From IMG/VR virus record IMGVR_UViG_3300047378_000084, positions 1 through 36,408 of that record: a stretch of DNA of 36,408 nucleotides; one strand, given 5' to 3'. Shown here piece by piece: positions 29,082 to 35,800 of this stretch. Each line of letters opens with the position of its first letter. The first letter of the stretch is position 1. The notes under the pieces were generated by a model that was given only the letters and a program-made list of their open reading frames with translations, was not told the DNA's origin and searched no databases. The position numbers and the translations under genes are program-made. Origin of the DNA: a virus.

Positions 29082-29376
29082 ACTGATACACCTGATTAGC
29101 CTATGGTCTATGCAGCGTGGTATAATCAACAACAGTACACCCTTGGCACAGTTTGCTAAACTTGTGTCAGAGGTAGGCGAGCTAGGGGACAACGTAGCCA
29201 AGGAGCGTGATGTTACTGATGACATTGGGGACTGCTTGGTGGTACTAAATAACCTAGCCATTATGAATGATACGACCCTTGAGGAATGCCTGAAGGTAGC
29301 GTACAATGATATTAAAGACAGAAAGGGACACATGAATACACATGGTGTCTTTATCAAAGAGGGAGATGCAGCTTGA
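29071..29376 (+). CDS. mazG: MazG-like nucleotide pyrophosphohydrolase
   Basis: 101 aa, the usual length of single-domain MazG. Metal-binding motifs: EVGELGD (E-x2-E) and DDIGDCLVVL (D-x3-D), with the helical frame MSDELIHLISLWSMQRGI before and YNDIKDRKGHMNTHGVFIK after. It hydrolyses NTPs or dNTPs to monophosphates; in phages it is thought to adjust nucleotide pools or the ppGpp stress signal. ATG 29071 is used with GGAG 10 bases upstream. Its TGA overlaps the nrdB TTG start. It lies between nrdA and nrdB, tying it to nucleotide metabolism. Confidence 0.85.
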   Translation: MSDELIHLISLWSMQRGIINNSTPLAQFAKLVSEVGELGDNVAKERDVTDDIGDCLVVLNNLAIMNDTTLEECLKVAYNDIKDRKGHMNTHGVFIKEGDAA

Positions 29377-30344
29377 GTTTATTAGATACTAGAGATTACT
29401 ACAAACCGTTTGACCATCCTTGGATGTTTGACTACTACTCACAACAGAACCAGATGCACTGGTTTCCAGAGGATGTACCTCTGCACAATGACGTTAAAGA
29501 TTGGCAGACAATGACTGATGAAGAGAAGAACCTCCTGACTCAGATCTTTCGTCTGTTCACACAGTCTGATGTAGACGTAGGTGCTGGGTACGTTGATAGA
29601 TACATGCGTATCTTTAAGAAGCCTGAAGCACGTATGATGATGTCTAGCTTTGCTAACATGGAGTCCATACACCAACATGCCTACAGCCTACTACTGGACA
29701 CCGTAGGGATGCCAGAGGTGGAGTATAAGGCGTTCTCAGAGTACGAGGCTATGGCTGACAAGCATGAGTACATCAACGCTGTGAAGGTCACTAAGGGCGA
29801 CAAGAAGTCCATTGCAAAGGCGCTGGCTATCTACTCAGGTTTTACTGAAGGCTTACAACTCTTTAGTAGCTTTATCATCCTGTTGAACTTCCCAAGGTTT
29901 GGTAAGATGAAGGGTATGGGGCAGATCATTACCTACAGTATACGTGATGAGTCCATGCACGTAGAGGCAATGACAAAGCTATTCAGGGAGTTTATGCAGG
30001 AGAACATTGACTTGTGGACTGATGACTTCAAGGCTGAGATCTATCAGGCATGTCGTGAGATGGTTGACCTAGAGGATAGGTTCTTGGACTTGGTGTTTGA
30101 GCAGGGTGATATACCGGGCCTGACTAAGTCTGAGATGCAAGAGTACATCAGGTACATTGCTGACCGCCGCTTATTACAGCTAGGATTGAAGCCCAACTAC
30201 GAGGTGAAGGACAACCCACTAAACTGGCTTGACGATGTGTTAGGTGTAGAGCATCAGAACTTCTTTGAAGGCCGTGCAACTACCTACATGAAGGCTGGCT
30301 TACGTGGTGATGTTGGTAAAGTTACCTTCAACAAGGTCGCATAG
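29373..30344 (+). CDS. nrdB: Ribonucleoside-diphosphate reductase, beta subunit (class I)
   Basis: 323 aa, usual for the family. Di-iron ligands Glu97 and His100 in NMESIHQHAY, then Tyr104 at the radical position (seven residues after Glu97, like E. coli Tyr122), Glu in EGLQLFSSF, and Glu-His in RDESMHVEAM. A tyrosyl-radical class Ia-type beta subunit is therefore likely. The start is TTG at 29373, fixed by a TTGA overlap with mazG and GAGGGAG upstream. It generates the radical used by the alpha subunit to make dNTPs for phage replication. Confidence 0.95.
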   Translation: MSLLDTRDYYKPFDHPWMFDYYSQQNQMHWFPEDVPLHNDVKDWQTMTDEEKNLLTQIFRLFTQSDVDVGAGYVDRYMRIFKKPEARMMMSSFANMESIHQHAYSLLLDTVGMPEVEYKAFSEYEAMADKHEYINAVKVTKGDKKSIAKALAIYSGFTEGLQLFSSFIILLNFPRFGKMKGMGQIITYSIRDESMHVEAMTKLFREFMQENIDLWTDDFKAEIYQACREMVDLEDRFLDLVFEQGDIPGLTKSEMQEYIRYIADRRLLQLGLKPNYEVKDNPLNWLDDVLGVEHQNFFEGRATTYMKAGLRGDVGKVTFNKVA

Positions 30345-30345
30345 T

Positions 30346-30552
30346 ATGGAGGGCAACATCATAAGCTTCAAAGTATTTGTAAACTCTAGAGGTCAGGTCA
30401 TGAGTGAATACAGTAGACTGCCAGTTGAAAAACTAGGCACTGTATTTGATAGTGATGATATACCTCTATTTAAAAAGATATTGAGTGAGGTAGACAGTAA
30501 AGTTGGTTCACTTCATGAACATCTTGAAAAGGAGTTAGAAGCTTTAAACTAA
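30346..30552 (+). CDS. Small hypothetical protein, last early gene (68 aa)
   Basis: Reads MEGNIISFKVFVNSRGQVMS, then EYSRLPVEKLGTVFDSDDIP and a helix (PLFKKILSEVDSKVGSLHEH). Start ATG 30346 lies two bases after the nrdB TAG; ATG 30400 (MSEYSRLP) has an AGAGG region and is an alternative. The C-terminus overlaps the end of the convergent minus-strand gene by 9 bases. Function unknown. Confidence 0.6.
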   Translation: MEGNIISFKVFVNSRGQVMSEYSRLPVEKLGTVFDSDDIPLFKKILSEVDSKVGSLHEHLEKELEALN

Positions 30553-30750
30553 AAGATTGATGGTCTGGGACGATGAGGATACATTACGTACACTTATTGT
30601 CCCATGATCATACTGGTAGTACACTGTCCTGAAAACAGTATTATCAATTCTACCAGTATCCCCACCAGTATTAATAACAGAAGTGCGCGTTTCTGTATTG
30701 ACATAACTACTCAGTAGCATGTTTGATACAGGTGATACAGGCCCTACCAT
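30544..30750 (-). CDS. Small Ser/Thr/Val-rich late protein (68 aa)
   Basis: Reads MVGPVSPVSNMLLSSYVNTE, then TRTSVINTGGDTGRIDNTVF and RTVYYQYDHGTISVRNVSSS. It is beta-patterned and polar, like a short stretch of a fibre or carbohydrate-binding protein. The ATG at 30750 overlaps the upstream TAG (ATGGTAG), so it continues the late minus-strand chain. It is the last gene of that operon; its end meets the early plus-strand gene tail-to-tail. A perfect inverted repeat lies within it. Function unknown. Confidence 0.6.
   Translation of the reverse strand: MVGPVSPVSNMLLSSYVNTETRTSVINTGGDTGRIDNTVFRTVYYQYDHGTISVRNVSSSSQTINLLV
30610..30659. repeat. Long hairpin at convergent operon junction
   Basis: Perfect arms ATACTGGTAG (30610-30619) and CTACCAGTAT (30650-30659) enclose a second perfect hairpin ACTGT-cctgaaa-ACAGT (30623-30639). 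It works on both strands. No U-run follows, so it is not a classical terminator, but it lies exactly where the early and late transcripts collide and may slow or separate them. Confidence 0.6.
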
Positions 30751-31067
30751 TTGGCCTTATTAGCCCAATATGCCGCACTCATCTTACCCTTCTTAATGTT
30801 CTTAGCGTGACGAGCCTTAAAGCTTGCACGTTTCTTCTTCATCCTTTCAGACTCTCCTGCCTTTGGCTTACCTGCCGTCTTAGCACCTTGCTCACCAAAT
30901 CGAATAGTCTTAACCTTATCCCCTTCTTTAGCCACTACAACGTGTGACTTCTTGGGGTGATTAGGAGTTCTCTTAGGCTTGTTATAGCCGCTAACACCTG
31001 CACGGGCTAACCGTGGGTCTTTCTTCTTAGCCTTACCACCCTTCTTGTACTCTTCTCTATCCATCAT
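30744..31067 (-). CDS. Lys/Arg-rich basic protein (107 aa)
   Basis: Reads MMDREEYKKGGKAKKKDPRL, then ARAGVSGYNKPKRTPNHPKK, SHVVVAKEGDKVKTIRFGEQ, GAKTAGKPKAGESERMKKKR and FKARHAKNIKKGKMSAAYWA. More than a quarter of residues are Lys or Arg. Recurring in marine phages with the end FKARHAKNI.KGK.SAAYWANK.KW. Its ATG is in an ATGATG overlap with the previous TGA. A DNA- or RNA-binding role is likely from charge; a packaged or condensing protein is possible. Confidence 0.7.
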   Translation of the reverse strand: MMDREEYKKGGKAKKKDPRLARAGVSGYNKPKRTPNHPKKSHVVVAKEGDKVKTIRFGEQGAKTAGKPKAGESERMKKKRASFKARHAKNIKKGKMSAAYWANKAKW

Positions 31068-31318
31068 TTACGATGCCTCGCTGTTTTCTTAGCTATCTTT
31101 TTGGGTTGCTTTGAGTGCTGCTTTCCTTTCTTCGTGTCTTCACGTTTCTTTTTGGAAGTGGCAGCGTACTCCTTGTCTGATAAAGCCTCTCTAGCCTTCT
31201 TCGGGAGATACCTTTCACCTGTTGCTTTCTTTCCTTGTGTTGAGGGTTTACCTGACTTGGTTCCCCATTTCTCTTTAGTCCATTTCTTCAAAGACTTTTG
31301 TGATTTTTTGAGTGCCAT
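31064..31318 (-). CDS. Lys-rich basic protein (84 aa, KWGTKSGKPSTQGKKATG motif)
   Basis: Reads MALKKSQKSLKKWTKEKWGT, then KSGKPSTQGKKATGERYLPK, KAREALSDKEYAATSKKKRE and a Lys/Arg end. About 35 percent Lys plus Arg. The block WTKEKWGTKSGKPSTQGKKA - ERYLPKKAREAL - KKREDTKKGKQ is widespread in marine phages as a hypothetical protein. The ATG at 31318 shares a base with the preceding TAA. It belongs to the cassette of four Lys-rich genes at 31.0-31.6 kb. Function unknown. Confidence 0.75.
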   Translation of the reverse strand: MALKKSQKSLKKWTKEKWGTKSGKPSTQGKKATGERYLPKKAREALSDKEYAATSKKKREDTKKGKQHSKQPKKIAKKTARHRK

Positions 31319-31452
31319 TATTGATTATGTCCTTTACCTTTTTGCTGCTCTATCATCTTTTCAATAGCCTTTCTCTGCTTTTCAATAGCATCTGCTTGAT
31401 CTTTTATTTTTTTATATTCAAAGCGTAGCTGATGTTGTTGTGGCTGACTCAT
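31318..31452 (-). CDS. Small charged coiled-coil peptide (44 aa)
   Basis: Reads MSQPQQHQLRFEYKKIKDQA, then DAIEKQRKAIEKMIEQQKGK and a short end. One continuous helix of Glu, Lys and Gln with heptad-like spacing. It fits exactly between its neighbours: ATG 31452 and TAA 31320-31318 each share a base with a neighbouring codon (TAATG both sides). Missed by ORF length filters. Probably a short coiled coil; function unknown. Confidence 0.55.
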   Translation of the reverse strand: MSQPQQHQLRFEYKKIKDQADAIEKQRKAIEKMIEQQKGKGHNQ

Positions 31453-31640
31453 TACTTGTAGCCACCGCCTGCATCTTTATAAGCCTTTGCTAACATCTGT
31501 GCTTTACGCGCACTCCATTGTCCCGGCTTACCACCCTTACTACCCGCCTTGATCTTGTTAAATAAACGCTTACGCATAGTAGGCTTGGTATAGTTACCTG
31601 CCTCATTAACTCTGGACTTCTTCTTCTTAGCTGCTGGCAT
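31452..31640 (-). CDS. DUF5872-like small basic protein (62 aa, KGGKPGQWSARKAQ motif)
   Basis: Reads MPAAKKKKSRVNEAGNYTKP, then TMRKRLFNKIKAGSKGGKPG and QWSARKAQMLAKAYKDAGGG. The pattern YTKP.MRK.LF.KIKAGSKGGKPGQWSARKAQMLA..Y belongs to the DUF5872-like group found in phages and giant viruses. Lys-rich N-terminus. It begins the basic cassette, 11 bases after the upstream gene. No enzyme motif is seen; a nucleic-acid-binding or structural role is possible. Confidence 0.7.
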   Translation of the reverse strand: MPAAKKKKSRVNEAGNYTKPTMRKRLFNKIKAGSKGGKPGQWSARKAQMLAKAYKDAGGGYK

Positions 31641-31651
31641 AGTGCCTCCGC

Positions 31652-32101
31652 TTACTTAGTTAAATATGAAATTAAAAGGGCTAAACACACAGGCACCAAT
31701 AGCACCACTATGGCTATGATAGTGCCTATTTCTCTAACGTCTTTCCAAAACTTTTTCTTAGCTGCTGCTGCTCTAGCTAACTCTAGCTGTTTAGCCTTTC
31801 TAGCTTCAGCCATAGCAGCCATAGCTTCTTGATATAGCTGACCGTTACCACTGACTGTAAAGAGATCCTTGATCTCCTTCATAGTCTCTTGTATTTGCTT
31901 CTTGGCTAGTGCAGCTTTTACAGCATCTGCTTCAGATAGTTTACCCTCATTTTGCGCCCGTGCAAGCTCTACTTCAGCACCGCCAAGTGTAGATAAGAAA
32001 CCTGATATAGATTGTATATCATTAGTAGTTTCAGCTACACGCTTAATAGCGCCTGTGGCGGCGTTAACACCTGCTATGATCGCAGATATTTCAGCAATCA
32101 T
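31652..32101 (-). CDS. Membrane-anchored helical late protein (149 aa)
   Basis: N-terminal two thirds are helical, Ala/Glu/Lys-rich (VELARAQNEGKLSEADAVKA, then KKQIQETMKEIKDLF), ending in a Lys patch AAAAKKKFWKDVRE and one strong TM helix (IGTIIAIVVLLVPVCLALLI) close to the C-terminus. Place directly after holin suggests a lysis-related or virion-associated membrane protein. The topology (C-terminal TM) does not match a normal i-spanin. Its ATG at 32101 is in an ATGA overlap with the holin stop. Function not certain. Confidence 0.6.
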   Translation of the reverse strand: MIAEISAIIAGVNAATGAIKRVAETTNDIQSISGFLSTLGGAEVELARAQNEGKLSEADAVKAALAKKQIQETMKEIKDLFTVSGNGQLYQEAMAAMAEARKAKQLELARAAAAKKKFWKDVREIGTIIAIVVLLVPVCLALLISYLTK

Positions 32102-32487
32102 TTTCTGGTCTTCTCGTAGGATCTCATAGCGCCTAACCCCAACATACCCATGAGTACAGGCATCATAGTTTCTAAAGGTACTAGAGGAATAACAATGTCT
32201 ATTCCTATTAAGGCCAGTACAAAGTTAGAAAATGGAATTGTAATGAAGTTACCAAACATACCCAGCCCACATGTCCAGCCAATGAAGGGCCTCCAGCCGC
32301 TTACAAAGATACTAGAGTGTGCTGCTTCAGTTTTGTTAACCTCAAGCTGACCCTTAGCTAACTCCTGTGCATGTTTCTCAGACATGGTAGCAATCTCATG
32401 AGCCAGAGCATTCTTCTGATCCTTGTCTTCAATAAACTTATCTAGTAATCCAGATACAGGGCCTACTAAGCTTGCTACAATACTCAT
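32098..32487 (-). CDS. Holin (GTA 3TM-type)
   Basis: 129 aa from ATG 32487 (GGAG eight bases upstream). The N-terminal amphipathic, charged region (LLDKFIEDKDQKNALAHEIA, then EKHAQELAKGQLEVNKTEAA) is followed by HSSIFVSGWRPFIGWTCGLG and two more hydrophobic segments (FSNFVLALIGIDIVIP, METMMPVLMGMLGLGA region). This is the pattern of the GTA_holin_3TM family. It would form holes in the inner membrane to release the endolysin made by the gene just upstream. A longer frame from 32544 overlaps the endolysin gene and is rejected. Confidence 0.85.
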   Translation of the reverse strand: MSIVASLVGPVSGLLDKFIEDKDQKNALAHEIATMSEKHAQELAKGQLEVNKTEAAHSSIFVSGWRPFIGWTCGLGMFGNFITIPFSNFVLALIGIDIVIPLVPLETMMPVLMGMLGLGAMRSYEKTRK

Positions 32488-32488
32488 A

Positions 32489-32857
32489 TTAATAACTCCA
32501 GATGTGTGGCCTTGGACGGCCTTCAGAGTCTTCAAGGTCATCAAGGTGTATAAACCTTACACCACCCTTCTGACTGACACCAATACCACTAAAGCCTGCC
32601 TCTACAGCGCCCTGTACGAGCCTGTAAGCCTTTTCATGGGATACCCCTATGTCTATGGCCCTACCTGACGCATGTGCCCCCGGAGAGGCTTTACGGGCCT
32701 CTATGGGGTGGTCTTTACAGCGATATGCAGAGGTGACAGGAAAGCTAAAGCCCATCTTCTCACGCAAGGCATCTACCTTCTTCATAAACATAGGGTCTAT
32801 ACCCTTGGCTTGGCAGTGCTTACACTCCAGTTCTTCTTCTGTGAAATACTTATACAT
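32489..32857 (-). CDS. Endolysin, M15-family zinc peptidase
   Basis: 122 aa. The zinc motif GAHASGRAIDIG gives His62 and Asp69 (H-x6-D), and RFIHLDD gives His104, as in M15_3 / D-Ala-D-Ala carboxypeptidase-like endopeptidases. SAYRCKDHPIE is the usual strand before it. The N-terminus holds a short cysteine pair (ECKHCQAKGI) seen in some phage relatives. No signal peptide, so release needs the holin encoded directly downstream. It cuts peptidoglycan cross-links at lysis. ATG 32857 overlaps the large virion gene by 8 bases. Confidence 0.88.
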   Translation of the reverse strand: MYKYFTEEELECKHCQAKGIDPMFMKKVDALREKMGFSFPVTSAYRCKDHPIEARKASPGAHASGRAIDIGVSHEKAYRLVQGAVEAGFSGIGVSQKGGVRFIHLDDLEDSEGRPRPHIWSY

Positions 32858-35800
32858 TCCTCTTCCTCTTCAAAGCCGTTAAAACTTTACCACCGCCTTC
32901 GAAGTTCTTTCTAAAACTTAGATTAAACTGCGGATCGCCAGAGTTTGTAGAGGCCCCCATAGACAAGAAAGATCCTTCATCGTCTCTAAATGTTTTAGAT
33001 AAACTATAATCATCTCCCTGTACACCTACATCTAAAGGTAAGCGGCTACTTAACTCAGAAGCTATACGTTCTTTTATGAGATCCTGAGCATCTCTTTGAA
33101 CCAAAGTTACAGGTAATCCTGCTCTAGATACCACCTCTTCTTTAAGTTGTTGCTTAACTTCGCTTTTGGTGAGGGGTATGCCTCTGTCTGTAAAGTATCT
33201 CTGCTTTATTTGTCGCTCTAACGTATCTATATCTTCAGCAGTGCTTGAGCCATACTCATAGCCTGCGGCTTCCGCAAAACTAGAATATTCGGGAGAACCA
33301 TAACCCGTGTGAAAGCCACCTTGATTAAACTTCTCACGCTTTGTAACGCCTTCAGGTAGTGAGGGCGTACCGTCTACTTCAATGTAGTCATAGAGTGGGT
33401 GAGTCTTTTTACCTACCTTTATTGTTCCTATAATATCTCCAAGAACAATATCTCCAACTGTCTCAGGTCTTAGATTAGGTTGCGGAACCTTTCCGTCCTT
33501 TCCCTTCCTAGTCATCCTGTTCATGCGCACAGGGCCTACAAACTGAGTATCTAGAGTGTAAAAATGTTCAGAGCCTCTACCTTCTACAGCAACTATGGGG
33601 TTGTCTAATCTGCCTTCCTTACCATCTTCTATGATTCTAAACTTCTCAGGCTGTAAAAGGTTAGTACGTACTGTCTGAGGAGACTTAACGCCTGTAGCTT
33701 TCTTATAGTTTTCTTTCATTTGTGCAAGAGTTAAGTTCTCACCATCATATTCATTAACCCTAGCAACAGACTTGTTACTTCCTGATGATAGTTTTTCTGC
33801 TGTTCTTGCAGTAACAAACAAGTTTTGAACAGTTTGATTACTTATATCTTTAGGCTTTCCAGCCATGCCAATGTAATTACCAAACTCAAGATCAACCTCA
33901 ATACCAGCCCCCGTCATACCCTCAACAAACTTATCTCCTTTGTATCCTCTACTTTCAGGGTCAAAGAATTTTCCGGGAGCAGGCATAACGCTAGAAGCTG
34001 TTTCAGCCTCCATAGCCCTACCCATTCTAGGATCTAAAGTTTCTTCAAGCTCCTCAGTCTGTGTCATCACTACAGGCTTGTCAGGGTCTTGTACGACACG
34101 TTTAGCGCCTTCACGCCCTACAGTCTTGGTAGGCGTAAACAGGTCACGAAGACCTCTAGCAATAACAGTGCCGCCCGGAACAAAACCAAGACGCCGCAAA
34201 GGATCTACCTCACCACCGCCCTTGAAGCCTAGCCTACGTAGAGGGTCTTCCTCGTCCACAAAAGCTGTACCAGCCTGTTGGTCATAGGGTAGCCCTGTCA
34301 TCTTGTCGATGCGCTGGTCAGGCTCTCTGGGTACGTTAGGTACGTCAAGTACTTCACCGCCTTTGGCTTTACCTTCCCTGTAAGTATCTGTAGAAGTATC
34401 TAACTTATAATCTGGCGTGTACAGAGATGAACCATTAAGTTCTGCTCTTACATTCGACAAAGAGTCTCTGTATTCAAGAACTTTTTTACGGGCTGTTTCA
34501 GGATTTACCTTTTTCAAAGAGTTGTACATCTCTACTGTAAGTACATCTCCTCTGGGTCTTGTTGCCGTAAATTGTCCTTTAACTAAACTAGCGGCTGTAG
34601 ATCTAGATATACCATTATCCTGCAACACGTTCATGGCCTCTTGATAGCCGTACAGAGTTGTATAAGCATTAACTAATTTAAATAAATCTTGTTGGGCGGC
34701 ATAGACACTCTTTTGCTGGTCTTTGTACTCTTGTATGTATTGCTCAGGGTCTGTATCATACAAGAACTTTTTACTACGATTAGCGTCTTCTATCCTGTTA
34801 TAATCCCTTACAGCGAAGCTTAAATTTAATTCAGGGTCATACTTAGTAAACCTAACACCCGTCATATTTGCCATTAGCTCATTTTCAGCGTTGCGGGGTT
34901 CCCCTGTATATCTGTTCGGCTCTTCATTCAAAGCCTCTACATATCTCTGTATAGAAGTAGCTGAACCGGGAACGAAGGTTTGTAGAACATCTCCTAAAAA
35001 CTCTGCTTCATCTATGTATCCGTTTTTATATTTTATTCCTGAATTTAGTATAGCTTCAGTAATCATCTCTTGAGAGGCAAAAGGCTCTAATAAAGAAACA
35101 GCAGTATCTTTAGCAGCCTCAAATAAAGCCTCATCTAAATCGTCACCTCTCAGAGCGCCTTCATTTATCCTGTCCATAGCAATCAGTATAGGACGCTTTA
35201 CAAACTCATAAGAGTCTAAGAAGCGTGTATCTACAAAATAAATCTGGCCGTCTTCATCCATACGCCAAATCTTGTTAGAGTCCTTGTTAAAAGCTCCTTC
35301 AGCCAAGTCTGTATGCGCCCTCTGCTCTTCCTCTGACCAACCCATAAGATCCATAGAAGCTTTAGAAGCTTCATTAAAACCTATTGCAGCAGTACTAAAC
35401 CCTGCAAGCCTTTTAAGACCTCTGTTTCTTAAAACAGAATTACCAGAGTTAATTTCTTCTGAAGCTTGCTTAACAATCTTATAAGATGTACGAGCTATTT
35501 CAGCAGGGAAAGATACGAAGTTACCCACAGGCATGTCCCTAAGTGCTTTAATGCCTTTAGGTACTTTGTCGTAGTTAGGTATTGTGTCTTGAACAATTTG
35601 CGCTGCTTTTATTTCTAGTACATCGTCAGCTTGATCTGGGAACGCCTTCTTTAAAGTGGCAAGTTCATTTCCAAAAGCATTTATCTTATAGAAATCGTCT
35701 GTAGCCATGTATATATTTTCAGCGCCACGAAGAAAAGACCTAGCACCCGCATCTACTTGACGCATACCCGGAATATCTTCAGAATATTTTAGTCCCTGTA

